A stretch of DNA of 64,000 nucleotides from Microbacterium sp. AB. Lineage in GTDB: Bacteria; Actinomycetota; Actinomycetes; Actinomycetales; Microbacteriaceae. The position numbers and the translations under genes are program-made. The DNA lies in contig NZ_CP118157.1 of the NCBI RefSeq assembly GCF_032878875.1, positions 62,001 through 126,000 on the forward strand, in the 5' to 3' direction. Shown here one piece after another: positions 36,144 to 44,503 of this stretch. Under the pieces are notes generated by a model. That model was not told the origin of the DNA and made no database searches. It was given only the letters and a program-made list of their open reading frames with translations. Every line of letters begins with the position of its first letter. The stretch's first letter is position 1.

Positions 36144-37157
36144 CTACTCGCGACCCGCCGACACCCACAGCGGGTCGAACGATCGGTGCCCTGTGACGCG
36201 ATCGGCGATCGCGTCGAGACGCGCGACGAGCTCGGGCGCGAGCTGCGTGGCGACGGCCGCGAGGTTCTCGTCGACGCGCTCGGGGAAGCGGGTGCCGGGG
36301 ATGGGCACGACCGGCAGCCCGAACGCCCGTCCCTTGTCGTAGAGCCACGCGAGCGCGAGCTGCGCCGGTGTCAGACCGGCCTCCACGGCGACATCGAGCA
36401 CCTCGGCGAGGAGCGGACGGTTCGCCGCGATGGCGTCGTCCGCGAACCGCGGGAACTTCGGCCGGCCGTCGCCCTCCGCGATGGCCGAGGGGTCGTACGC
36501 CCCCGTGAGCCACTGGCGGCCGAGCGGAGAGTACGGCACGAAGCCGACGCCGAGCTCGCGAGCCGCGGGGACGACGTACGCCTCGACGTCGCGGCTCACG
36601 ATGCTCCACTCGCTCTGCACGGCGGCGATCGGATGGACGGAGACGGCGCGGCGCAGCTCCCCGCCGGTCGGCTCCGAGAGGCCGATGTGACGCACCTTGC
36701 CCTCTTCGACGAGCTCGGCGACCGCGCCCACGGTGTCCTCGATCGGCACCGACGGGTCGACGCGGTGCTGGTAGTAGAGGTCGACGTGATCCGTGCCGAG
36801 GCGTCCCAGGCTCCGCTCGATCTGCTCGCGGACGTGGGCGCGATCGCCGCGCACCGAGCGCTCGCCGATGCGCCCGCCGGGCACGATGCCGAACTTCGTC
36901 GCGAGCTGCACCTCATCGCGTCGCGTCGTCAGCAGCCGTGAGATGATCCGCTCGCTGCGGCCCTCGCCGTAGATGTTCGCGGTGTCGACGAACGTCGCGC
37001 CCGCGTCGACCGCGTGCGTCAGCGTGCGGAGGGCGTCGTCGTCGGAGACGGGCCCGTACACGTCGCTCAGCGACATGCCGCCGTACCCCTGCGGCGGGAC
37101 GCGGAGACCGGCGCCGAGGTCGACGAGGACGGGGGTCGGGGACGACGTCGCGCTCAC
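36144..37157 (-). CDS. Aldo-keto reductase
   Basis: A 337-residue NAD(P)H-dependent reductase with a (beta/alpha)8 fold. The catalytic tetrad is visible: Asp in FVDTANIYGEG, Tyr in the same segment, Lys in QLATKFGI and His in DLYYQHRVD. The closing LAWLYDKGRAFGLPVVPIPGT is the cofactor-binding region of YhdN/AKR11-13-like enzymes. It reduces aldehydes or ketones; S-dealkylation by the neighbouring monooxygenases would release an aldehyde, which it might detoxify. That link is only suggested by position. Confidence 0.9.
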   Translation of the reverse strand: MSATSSPTPVLVDLGAGLRVPPQGYGGMSLSDVYGPVSDDDALRTLTHAVDAGATFVDTANIYGEGRSERIISRLLTTRRDEVQLATKFGIVPGGRIGERSVRGDRAHVREQIERSLGRLGTDHVDLYYQHRVDPSVPIEDTVGAVAELVEEGKVRHIGLSEPTGGELRRAVSVHPIAAVQSEWSIVSRDVEAYVVPAARELGVGFVPYSPLGRQWLTGAYDPSAIAEGDGRPKFPRFADDAIAANRPLLAEVLDVAVEAGLTPAQLALAWLYDKGRAFGLPVVPIPGTRFPERVDENLAAVATQLAPELVARLDAIADRVTGHRSFDPLWVSAGRE

Positions 37158-37205
37158 AGGGAGAGGGTAGCCGGATGGATGGGCGGGCTCGCCTCGCCGA
37201 CCGCC

Positions 37206-37220
37206 GTGTTACGCCCCGTA
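37206..37220 (+). promoter_or_regulatory. GTGTTAC-GCCCCGTA element upstream of the ABC importer
   Basis: GTGTTAC (37206-37212) is followed directly by GCCCCGTA (37213-37220), 114 bp before the permease start. The same two words flank the -10 of the monooxygenase gene at 33497. A TACCGT -10 candidate lies at 37275-37280. Function is unproven. Confidence 0.3.
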
Positions 37221-37333
37221 TCGATTCGTTGCCGCCTGTGTGGGGCGCGATGGACAGGGCGAGACGGGGTCGCCTACCGTCCTGGATCACAGAGGACGGG
37301 ATCCCTCCTCTCGTCCCACCCGAGGAGCACAGG

Positions 37334-38329
37334 ATGACCGACACCGTCTCGCGCGAGCCGAGCGCACCGCCTGCGGAGACACCGCGCGCGGGCGTCGATC
37401 TCGCCGACGCCCGCGTCGTGCACACGCGGCACTGGTGGCGGTGGACGATCGGCGCCGTCATCGTGTTCGCCCTCGCGCAGTTCGCGTGGTCGCTCGTCAC
37501 GAACGAGAACTACGAGTGGGACGTCTTCGCCCACTACTTCTTCTCCGAGCCCGTGGTCCGCGGTGTCCTCATCACCCTCTGGCTGACGCTGCTCTCCACG
37601 GTCATCGGCTTCACGCTCGGAACCGTGCTCGCGCTCGGCCGGCTGTCGAAGTCCCCGCTGCTGAGCTCGGCGGCGTGGGCGTACATCTGGTTCTTCCGCT
37701 CCGTGCCCCTCGTCGTGCAGCTCGTCGTCTGGTACAACCTCGGCTATCTGTATCCCACCCTGGGGCTCGGATGGCCGTTCACCGACGACTTCTGGATCGT
37801 CGAGTTCAGCACGACGACGCTCATCAGCCAGTGGGCTGCGGCCGTCCTCGGCCTGAGCCTCCATCAGGCCGCCTACTCGGCCGAGATCATCCGAGGCGGT
37901 CTGCTGTCGGTCGACCAGGGGCAGATCGAGGCGGCGTCGGCGCTGGGCATCCCCGCGGGCAAGCGGCTGTTCCGCATCGTCCTCCCGCAGGCGATGCGCT
38001 CGATCGTCCCCAACGCGACGAACGAGGTCATCGGCCTCGTGAAGGGCGCGTCCGTGGTCTTCGTCATCGCGCTGCCCGAGCTGTTCTACGCCGTGCAGGT
38101 CATCTACAACCGCAACAGCGCGGTCATCCCGCTGCTCCTCGTCGCGGTGGTCTGGTACGCGATCGTCACCACCGTGCTGAGCATCGCGCAGTTCTACATC
38201 GAGCGCCACTACGCGCGCGGCGCCGTGCGCGTGCTGCCGCCCACGCCGTTGCAGCGGGCGCGCCGCTGGATCGGGGTGCAGTGGAACCGGCTCGGAGACG
38301 ACGAGACGAAGCTCGGAGGCGTCCGATGA
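37334..38329 (+). CDS. Polar amino-acid ABC transporter permease
   Basis: A 331-residue permease of the His/Glu/Gln/Arg/opine family, longer than usual because of a ~40-residue cytoplasmic N-terminus and a basic C-terminal tail. The core has GVLITLWLTLLSTVIGF, WFFRSVPLVVQL and the EAA loop EAASALGIPAGKRLFRIVLPQAMR. CACAGGATG precedes the gene with GAGGAG a little upstream. It overlaps the ATPase start by 4 bp. With the two following genes it forms a complete importer, comparable to the Tcy cystine/S-methylcysteine systems. Confidence 0.92.
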   Translation: MTDTVSREPSAPPAETPRAGVDLADARVVHTRHWWRWTIGAVIVFALAQFAWSLVTNENYEWDVFAHYFFSEPVVRGVLITLWLTLLSTVIGFTLGTVLALGRLSKSPLLSSAAWAYIWFFRSVPLVVQLVVWYNLGYLYPTLGLGWPFTDDFWIVEFSTTTLISQWAAAVLGLSLHQAAYSAEIIRGGLLSVDQGQIEAASALGIPAGKRLFRIVLPQAMRSIVPNATNEVIGLVKGASVVFVIALPELFYAVQVIYNRNSAVIPLLLVAVVWYAIVTTVLSIAQFYIERHYARGAVRVLPPTPLQRARRWIGVQWNRLGDDETKLGGVR

Positions 38330-39117
38330 CCGCGGTCGAGCCCGAGGCCGCCACGCGCGGCCTCGTCGAGATCCACGACGTCCACAAGAGCTACGGCGGC
38401 GTCGAGGTGCTCCGCGGCATCGACCTGACGATCGCCCCCGGGGAGGTCGTCGCGATCCTCGGCCCGAGCGGATCGGGCAAGTCGACGCTGCTGCGGACGA
38501 TCAACCACCTCGAGTCCGTCGACCGGGGCTCGGTGACGGTCGACGGCCAGCTCATCGGCTACGAGCAGCGCGGAGACCGCCTGCACGAGCTGCGCGAGCG
38601 GGAGATCCTGAAGCGTCGCACGCAGATCGGCATCGTCTTCCAGAGCTTCAACCTGTTCCCGCACCTCACCGCCCTCGAGAACGTCGCGGAGGCGCCCATC
38701 GCGACGGAGCGGCTGAACAAGGCGGATGCGCGGGATCTCGCGCGCGGACTGCTCGGCCTTGTCGGCCTGGCCGACAAGGCCGCGCACTATCCGCGTCAGC
38801 TCTCGGGCGGGCAGCAGCAGCGGGTGGCCATCGCCCGGGCCCTCGCGCTCAAGCCCAAGGTCCTCCTCTTCGACGAGCCCACGAGCGCTCTCGACCCCGA
38901 GCTCGTCGGCGAGGTGCTGGACGTCATCCGCGACCTCGCGCAGCTCGGAACGACGCTCGTCATCGTCACGCACGAGATCGGCTTCGCCCGAGAGGTCGCC
39001 GATCGCGTCGTCTTCGTCGATCAGGGGGCGGTCGTCGAGCAGGGTCCGCCGTCGCAGGTGCTCGTGGCGCCCCGGCACCGGCGGACGAAGGAGTTCCTCG
39101 CCAAGGTCCTCGGCTGA
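38326..39117 (+). CDS. Polar amino-acid ABC transporter ATP-binding protein
   Basis: A 263-residue ATPase with Walker [10 protein letters not shown] (about 45-53), signature [15 protein letters not shown], Walker [15 protein letters not shown] and switch VTHEIGFA, as in GlnQ/TcyN. It energises the permease encoded immediately upstream. Its neighbours, all flavin monooxygenases and acetyltransferases, suggest that the cargo is a cysteine derivative. Confidence 0.94.
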   Translation: MTAVEPEAATRGLVEIHDVHKSYGGVEVLRGIDLTIAPGEVVAILGPSGSGKSTLLRTINHLESVDRGSVTVDGQLIGYEQRGDRLHELREREILKRRTQIGIVFQSFNLFPHLTALENVAEAPIATERLNKADARDLARGLLGLVGLADKAAHYPRQLSGGQQQRVAIARALALKPKVLLFDEPTSALDPELVGEVLDVIRDLAQLGTTLVIVTHEIGFAREVADRVVFVDQGAVVEQGPPSQVLVAPRHRRTKEFLAKVLG

Positions 39118-39168
39118 CGCCGTTCCCCTCCCGTACATCCGCACCCGAACCAGAGAGAACCCACAGCA

Positions 39169-40167
39169 ATGGCCATCAGCAAGAAGCAGGGGATCGCGAT
39201 CGGCGCCGCCGTCGCGGTCGTCGCCGTGATCGCGGGAGGCATCGCCGCGGCGTTCGCCCTCAACCAGCCGGACGACGTCGCGGAGGCGGCCTCCCCCGAG
39301 GAGGCGACCGAGGCGAACGTCGCGACCGACGAGATCGAATGGGTCCGTCTCGACGCGCCCGTCGACGCGGCCGTCGCGGCGCTCGAGGAGAGCGGCTTCG
39401 AGCCGGTCGAGGAGGGCAAGCTCACGGTCGCCCACTCGTCCTACCTCCCGCCGCTCGGGTACATCCCCGAGGGCGAGACCCTCCCCGCGGGCACCGAGCC
39501 GAACATCGGGGCGCTCATCGCCGACGCCCTCGGCCTCGAGTACAACCCCGTCGAGGTCGCGTGGGCCGATTGGCCCCTGGGCATCGAGTCGGGCAAGTAC
39601 GACCTCATCACGTCGAACGTCACGGTGACGGAGGAGCGCAAGGAGAGGTTCGACTTCGCCTCGTACCGCGTCGACCTGCTCGGATTCGCCGTGCGCGCCG
39701 ACAGCGACATCGAGAGCATCGAGGAGGCCGCCGACATCTCGGGGCTGACGATCCAGGTCGGATCGGGCACGAACCAGGAGCAGGTGCTGCTCACGTGGAA
39801 CGAGGAGCTCGAGGCCGCGGGCTCCGAGCCCGCGGAGCTCGTCTACTACGACGACAACGCCGCAGCGACGCTCGCCCTGCAGTCGGGTCGCATCGACGCG
39901 ACCTTCGGCCCCAACGCGACCGCCGCGTGGTCCGCCGTCGAGACGGGCGACACGAAGGTCGTGGGGCTGATCCCGGGCGGATGGCCCCTGACGGCCAACA
40001 TCGCGGCCGCGACCGCGAAGGGCAACGGCCTCGTCGAGCCCGTGCAGATCGCGCTCGACGCCATCATCGAGGGCGGCCAGTACGCCGAGGTGCTCGACTT
40101 CTGGGGCCTCGAGTCCGAGGCGGTCGAGACGAGCGAGATCAACCCGCCCGGCCTTCCCGCGTCCTGA
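39169..40167 (+). CDS. Amino-acid ABC transporter substrate-binding protein (family 3)
   Basis: A 332-residue binding protein. The N-terminus is a single hydrophobic helix (about 8-31) without a lipobox, so it may stay membrane-anchored or be cleaved after the helix. An acidic linker (about 35-60) leads into the family 3 domain: GKLTVAHSSYLPPLGY, WPLGIESGKYDLITSNVTVTEERKE and IQVGSGTNQEQVL. The GKYDLI.SNVTVTEER motif is typical of cystine, glutamine and arginine binding proteins. It ends the importer operon and is followed by a strong terminator-like hairpin. Confidence 0.92.
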   Translation: MAISKKQGIAIGAAVAVVAVIAGGIAAAFALNQPDDVAEAASPEEATEANVATDEIEWVRLDAPVDAAVAALEESGFEPVEEGKLTVAHSSYLPPLGYIPEGETLPAGTEPNIGALIADALGLEYNPVEVAWADWPLGIESGKYDLITSNVTVTEERKERFDFASYRVDLLGFAVRADSDIESIEEAADISGLTIQVGSGTNQEQVLLTWNEELEAAGSEPAELVYYDDNAAATLALQSGRIDATFGPNATAAWSAVETGDTKVVGLIPGGWPLTANIAAATAKGNGLVEPVQIALDAIIEGGQYAEVLDFWGLESEAVETSEINPPGLPAS

Positions 40168-40176
40168 CCAGCCCCG

Positions 40177-40205
40177 CCCGCCCGCGTCCGCAGGACGCGG
40201 GCGGG
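40177..40205 (+). terminator. 13-bp perfect hairpin after the binding protein
   Basis: CCCGCCCGCGTCC (40177-40189), loop GCA, and GGACGCGGGCGGG (40193-40205) form a perfect stem starting 10 nt after the stop codon. No T-tract. It should reduce read-through into the next monooxygenase gene, whose ATG is 30 nt away. Confidence 0.75.
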
Positions 40206-40234
40206 TGTCACCCGTCCCCAGCCAGCGAGGCCCG

Positions 40235-41380
40235 ATGTCCCACCCCCGCGTCCCCCTCTCCGTCCTCGACCTGTCCGCCTTCGGCACGGGGCAGACGCCC
40301 GCTGACGGACTGCGCTCGACGATCGAGCTCGCGCAACGGGCCGAGGCGCTCGGATACGCGCGCTTCTGGCTCGCCGAGCACCACCTCAACCCGGGGATCT
40401 CCGGGGCGGCGCCGCACGTGCTGCTTCCGCTCGTCGCCGCGGCGACCGAGACCATCCGCGTCGGCACGGCGGCCACGATCGTCGGCAACTACGCTCCCCT
40501 CCAGGTCGTCGAGGCGGCGGGAGTCGTCTCGGCGCTGCATCCCGGGAGGGTCGACCTCGGCATCGGGCGCTCGGGCTCGGGCAGGACGCCGCCCGACCCG
40601 GACGCACCGGCTCGCCCCGAGCGCACGGTCAACGGGCTCCTCCTGCCCGCACCGCGGCCGTTCCCGGTCGACTCGTCGCGCTTCCTCGCTCAGGCTCGTC
40701 TGCTCCGGCGCTCCCCGGGCGACGCCGACCGCTTCGAGCAGGACGTCCACGACATCCTCGATCTCGTCGCCGGGACCTACCGTGCGCCCGAGGGCGTCCC
40801 GGTCCACGCGACTCCGGCCGAGGGGCAGGACATCGACGTCTGGATCCACGGGACGAGCGACGGTCCGAGCGCGCGCCTCGCGGGCGCCCTCGGGCTCCCG
40901 TTCGGCGCGAGCTATCACGTCGCCCCGGGAACCGTGCTCGACGCGGTCGAGGCCTACCGCGCCGCGTTCCGTCCCGGACGCCGGAAGACGCCGTACGTCA
41001 CCGTGTCGGTGGACGTCGTCGTCGCCGACACCGACGCCGAGGCCCGTCGCCTCGCCGCGGGGTACGGTCGATGGGTGCACAGCATCCGCGCCGGTCAGGG
41101 CGCCGTCGCGTTCCCGGCGCCGGACGAGGCCCTCGCCTCCCCGCTCTCGCCCGACGAGGAGCGCCTCGTGCGCGACCGGCTCGACACGCAGCTCGTCGGC
41201 AGTCCTGAGACGGTGACCTCCCGTCTCGCGACCCTGCAGCGGGTGACGGGCGCCGACGAGCTGCTCGTCACGACCGTCACGCACGACCCGGCCGACCGCA
41301 TCCGCTCGTTCTCGCTGCTGGCGGAGGCCTGGGGACCGGCGAGGGCGAGCCGGGAAGACATCGAGGAGACCGCCGCGTGA
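40235..41380 (+). CDS. LLM flavin-dependent oxidoreductase, CmoO/YtmO-like
   Basis: A 381-residue luciferase-like protein. It begins VPLSVLDLSAFGTGQTPADGL and has GYARFWLAEHHLNPG, IRVGTAATIVGNYAPLQVVEAAGVVSALHPGRVDLGIGRSG, the pattern of the YtmO/MsnO8-like subgroup. YtmO (CmoO) is part of the Bacillus S-alkylcysteine pathway, where it sits beside an amino-acid importer and an acetyltransferase, as here. GCGAGG precedes the ATG. Its stop overlaps the GTG of the double acetyltransferase, so the two are co-translated. Substrate assignment is inferred. Confidence 0.85.
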   Translation: MSHPRVPLSVLDLSAFGTGQTPADGLRSTIELAQRAEALGYARFWLAEHHLNPGISGAAPHVLLPLVAAATETIRVGTAATIVGNYAPLQVVEAAGVVSALHPGRVDLGIGRSGSGRTPPDPDAPARPERTVNGLLLPAPRPFPVDSSRFLAQARLLRRSPGDADRFEQDVHDILDLVAGTYRAPEGVPVHATPAEGQDIDVWIHGTSDGPSARLAGALGLPFGASYHVAPGTVLDAVEAYRAAFRPGRRKTPYVTVSVDVVVADTDAEARRLAAGYGRWVHSIRAGQGAVAFPAPDEALASPLSPDEERLVRDRLDTQLVGSPETVTSRLATLQRVTGADELLVTTVTHDPADRIRSFSLLAEAWGPARASREDIEETAA

Positions 41381-42444
41381 GCGGGACCGAGACCTCCGCA
41401 GACCGGCCGCGGGTCGCGCCGGGCGTGGCCATCCGCCTCGTCCGCACGGAGGAGTACGAGGAGGCCGGTCGCGTCACGGCGGAGGCCTACCGTGCGAGCT
41501 ACGGGCTCCTCTCGGCCGGCTACGACGCATCGCTGCGGGACGTCGCGGGGCGCGTCGGGCTCGGCGAGGTGTGGGTCGCGGTCGACGACGCGGACGGCGC
41601 GATCCTCGGGAGCGTCTGGGTCGCGCGGCCCAACCGGCGCCTCTCCGATCTCGCGCTGCCGGGAGAGACCGACTTCCGGCAGCTGGCGGTGGCGCCCGAG
41701 GCGCGCGGCCGCGGCGTCGGGGAGGCGCTCACCCGTCACGTCGTCGAGCTCGCGCGCCGACGCGGCTCCCACCGCGTCGTGATGAACAGCGGCCCGCAGA
41801 TGACGGGTGCGCACGCGCTCTATGCCAAGCTCGGCTTCCGACGCCTGCACGAGCGCGAGGGCGCGACGGAGGTGGAGCCCGGCCGCTTCATCGAGCTGCT
41901 CGCCTTCGGCTACGACCTCGGGCCCGAGCCCGCGGTCGCGCCCGCGGTGCCGGCGTGGACGCTCGAACGGACGACCTGGGACGACCCGCGCGCCGTGTCG
42001 CTGCGGGCCGAGATGGACGAGGAGGTCGGCCCCCGCTACGCCGACCGCTGGCCGGACGACGACGCCGAGGCGGCGGAGCGCTCGCGGCGCTCGTTCTCGA
42101 TCGACCCCGACACGATCGTCGCGGTCGTGCTCGTCGTGGCCCCCTCGGGCGAGGCGGTGGGGCACGGGGCGCTGCGCGACCTCGAGCACGACGGCACGCG
42201 GGACCTGGAGGTCAAGCGCGTCTTCGTCCGCGAGTCGGCGCGCGGCACGGGAGCGAGCCGGGCGCTCCTCGCCGAGCTCGAGCGCATCGGCGCCGAGCGC
42301 GGCGCCCCGCGGGTCATCCTGCAGACGGGCGACCGTCAGCACGACGCCGTCGCCCTCTACGAGAAGCTCGGCTACAGGCCCATCCCGATCTACTCGCCGT
42401 ACCGCGAGCACGATTTCTCGAGGACGTTCGAGAAGACCCTCTGA
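41377..42444 (+). CDS. Tandem GNAT acetyltransferase (two GNAT domains)
   Basis: A 355-residue protein with two GNAT domains. The first (about 18-170) has RQLAVAPEARGRGVGEALT and ALYAKLGFRRL; the second (about 190-350) has VKRVFVRESARGTGASRALL and ALYEKLGYRPIP. Both acetyl-CoA loops look intact. The GTG start overlaps the CmoO-like gene. In Bacillus, an acetyltransferase N-acetylates S-alkylcysteine before oxidation; this protein is the best local candidate. One domain may be regulatory. Confidence 0.85.
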   Translation: MSGTETSADRPRVAPGVAIRLVRTEEYEEAGRVTAEAYRASYGLLSAGYDASLRDVAGRVGLGEVWVAVDDADGAILGSVWVARPNRRLSDLALPGETDFRQLAVAPEARGRGVGEALTRHVVELARRRGSHRVVMNSGPQMTGAHALYAKLGFRRLHEREGATEVEPGRFIELLAFGYDLGPEPAVAPAVPAWTLERTTWDDPRAVSLRAEMDEEVGPRYADRWPDDDAEAAERSRRSFSIDPDTIVAVVLVVAPSGEAVGHGALRDLEHDGTRDLEVKRVFVRESARGTGASRALLAELERIGAERGAPRVILQTGDRQHDAVALYEKLGYRPIPIYSPYREHDFSRTFEKTL

Positions 42445-42461
42445 GCGCCGCGACACGGCGC
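42445..42461 (+). terminator. Hairpin after the tandem GNAT gene
   Basis: GCGCCG (42445-42450) and CGGCGC (42456-42461) form a 6-bp stem with a 5-nt loop directly after the stop codon. The gene beyond is convergent. Probable terminator. Confidence 0.45.
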
Positions 42462-42471
42462 ACAAGAAGGC

Positions 42472-43623
42472 TCATCCACCCCCGCGAGAATCCACCCGCG
42501 CCGCGAGAATCCCGCTGACGACCGCATTCTCGCGGGCGGCGTGGATTCTCGTGAACGCCGGCCGGCTGCCCACCGGGTCCTCGTCCGTCCACAGCGTCGT
42601 CGGGAGCTCCCGGCGCAGCACGGGCGCGACCTCGGTCGCGAAGCGCTCCAGGATCTCGAGCTGACGCTCGAACGGCACGGTCGTGGGGAGGCCGACCGAC
42701 TGCAGCGAGTGGCCGAGCCTGTCGTGGAAGCGGGCGATCTTGTCGATCACCTGCTGCGGCGTGCCCACGAGCGCCGGGCCCTCGGCGACGGCATGGCGGA
42801 TGTCACGGAACGGGGTGTTGTTCCCGGGCACGTTCGTCGCGGCGACGAGGGCGTCGTACGTGGGCCCGAAGTCGCGGATGGCCTCCTCCTCCGTGTCGGC
42901 GATGAAGAGCGACCCGGCGCCGGCGGCGACGTAGTCCAGGCCCGCCGGGTGGCCGTGCCGCGCGTACTCGGCGCGATAGTGGTCGACGAGCACCCCGTAG
43001 TTCTCCAGCGGCTGGATGGCGTTGGCGCTGAACAGCGGGTCGCCGTGTCGTGCCGCGAGCGCGGCCGATGCGAGCGTCGTCGCGGAGCCGTGCCAGACGC
43101 GCGGCACACCGGCGTAGGGGCGCGGCCGGGTCGTCACGCCGACGAGCTCGCGCGTGAACGCACCGCCCGGCCACGAGAGATCCTCCTCGGCCCACAGCGC
43201 GCGCAGGAGCGCGTACTTCTCCGCCAGCAGATCCCACTGGTCGTCGATGTCCAGTCCGAACAGCGGGTACTGGGCCACCTCGTTGCCCTTGCCGATCGTG
43301 AGCTCGAGGCGTCCGCCCGAGAGCTGGTCGATCGTCGCGTAGTCCTCCGCCGCTCGGACCGGGTCGAGGAGCGACAGCACCGTGACGCCCGTGTTGAGGC
43401 GGATGGACGAGGTCCGCGCGGCCACGGCGCCGAGGATGACCGAGGGCGAGGACGAGAGGAACGGCCCCGCGTGACGCTCGCCGATCGCGACGGCGTCGAA
43501 GCCGAGCTCCTCGGCGCGGACGGCCTGGCGGATGGTCTGCTCGAGGCGTTCCGACGGCGAGACCTGCCTCCCCGTGATCGGATCGGGGCGGTAGGGGACG
43601 ATGTCGAGGAGCTGGAACCTCAT
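42472..43623 (-). CDS. LLM flavin-dependent oxidoreductase with repeat-derived C-terminal tail
   Basis: A 383-residue luciferase-like monooxygenase: MRFQLLDIVPYRPDP, GFDAVAIGERHAGPF, SIRLNTGVTVLSLLDPVRAAEDYATIDQLSGGRLELTIGKGN. It is the last gene of a minus-strand operon with DUF1684 and a second monooxygenase cassette; its ATG overlaps the DUF1684 stop. The final ~22 residues (ARENAVVSGILAARVDSRGGG) are encoded by an inverted repeat at 42485-42551 and do not look like the family, so the natural end was probably near residue 360 before the repeat arrived. It likely oxidises a small organosulfur or related compound. Confidence 0.83.
   Translation of the reverse strand: MRFQLLDIVPYRPDPITGRQVSPSERLEQTIRQAVRAEELGFDAVAIGERHAGPFLSSSPSVILGAVAARTSSIRLNTGVTVLSLLDPVRAAEDYATIDQLSGGRLELTIGKGNEVAQYPLFGLDIDDQWDLLAEKYALLRALWAEEDLSWPGGAFTRELVGVTTRPRPYAGVPRVWHGSATTLASAALAARHGDPLFSANAIQPLENYGVLVDHYRAEYARHGHPAGLDYVAAGAGSLFIADTEEEAIRDFGPTYDALVAATNVPGNNTPFRDIRHAVAEGPALVGTPQQVIDKIARFHDRLGHSLQSVGLPTTVPFERQLEILERFATEVAPVLRRELPTTLWTDEDPVGSRPAFTRIHAARENAVVSGILAARVDSRGGG
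42485..42551. repeat. REP-like 26-bp inverted repeat
   Basis: The left arm 42485-42510 and right arm 42526-42551 are each 26 bp and match as inverted repeats at 22 of 26 positions, around a 15-nt loop. Each arm carries CGAGAAT twice, once followed by CCAC. It sits at the end of two convergent genes and forms the 3' end of the monooxygenase gene at 42472. The size and structure resemble REP elements. Confidence 0.8.
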
Positions 43624-44486
43624 GCCGGCGCCGCCGGGGCGTCCGCCGCGTGCACGCGGCCGAGCGGCGTCTTCTCCCCCGCCTCGATGCCCACGGGGAG
43701 GCGGTTGCCCGCCGGCGGCAGCGGACACGTCGCGAAGTCGGTGTAGGCGCAGGGGAGGTTGACCGCACGGTTGAAGTCGACGACCGTCGCGCCCGTCTCG
43801 TCGGGCGCCGGCACGCTGAGCGAGCGGTTCGCCGCATAGGTCGTCAGGCCGCTCGTCGCGTCCGTGAACAGCACGCTGAGCGATCCGGGCGTCTTGCCCG
43901 GGAACGCCACGAGCGTGAACGTCTCGCCGTGCAGCTCGAACTCGAGGCGACCGGGCGCCTCGTACACGTGCTGCAGCCCGTCGACGGCCGAGCCGACCTC
44001 CGTGCGCTGCGGCTCGTCGAACGGGATGTACCGTGCCGCGACCCGCCAGCGGGGGTTGGGGACGTAGGTCGGCGTGCCGGGGTAGTCGGCGAGGAACGGA
44101 TGGTCCGAGCGGCGTGGTCGGACGATGTCGTGCCCGCCCCGGCGCGCGACCTCGATCGCGCCCGCGACGTCGCCGTCCGCGAACCGCAGGGTGAGGCCCC
44201 CGCGCTCCGCGAGCGGGCCGAGGGCACGGCGGCCGCGGATCGTCTCGCCGTCGAGCAGCAGCTCCTCGCCGTCGTCGAGCTCGACGACCGGGCCCTCGGC
44301 GCCCGTCGTCCAGCGCCCCGGTGCGTCCGGGAGGTCGATCGGCGAAGCGGTGAGCCAGTGGAGGCCCGTGATGGCGAGGAACCCGAGCGCGTCGGCGCGG
44401 TGCTCCTCGTGGGCGCGGTGCCACTCCTCCCAGTCGCGCCCGTACTGGGCGCGGTCGAGTCCGGCGTTGACGGTGCTCGTGCTCAT
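43620..44486 (-). CDS. DUF1684 domain protein
   Basis: A 288-residue cytosolic protein of the DUF1684 family. Typical segments are WHRAHEEHRADALGFLAITGLHWL, GRWTTGAEGPVVELDDGEELLLDGE, a central RYIPFDEP, and the C-terminal VVDFNRAVNLPCAYTDFATCPLPPAGNRLPVGIEAGEK. The conserved CxYTxxxxCPLPPxxNxLP stretch is the most invariant part of the family, with two Cys that could be redox-active or bind metal. No function is established. Here it lies between luciferase-like monooxygenases in one operon with 4-bp overlap, so a role in handling the oxidation substrate or product is likely. Confidence 0.85.
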   Translation of the reverse strand: MSTSTVNAGLDRAQYGRDWEEWHRAHEEHRADALGFLAITGLHWLTASPIDLPDAPGRWTTGAEGPVVELDDGEELLLDGETIRGRRALGPLAERGGLTLRFADGDVAGAIEVARRGGHDIVRPRRSDHPFLADYPGTPTYVPNPRWRVAARYIPFDEPQRTEVGSAVDGLQHVYEAPGRLEFELHGETFTLVAFPGKTPGSLSVLFTDATSGLTTYAANRSLSVPAPDETGATVVDFNRAVNLPCAYTDFATCPLPPAGNRLPVGIEAGEKTPLGRVHAADAPAAPA

Positions 44487-44503
44487 GTCGTCGTCCCGTC
44501 CGA

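Noticed and set aside
42485..42551. CRISPR array
   Set aside because: The four CGAGAAT words form one inverted repeat, not evenly spaced direct repeats with spacers.
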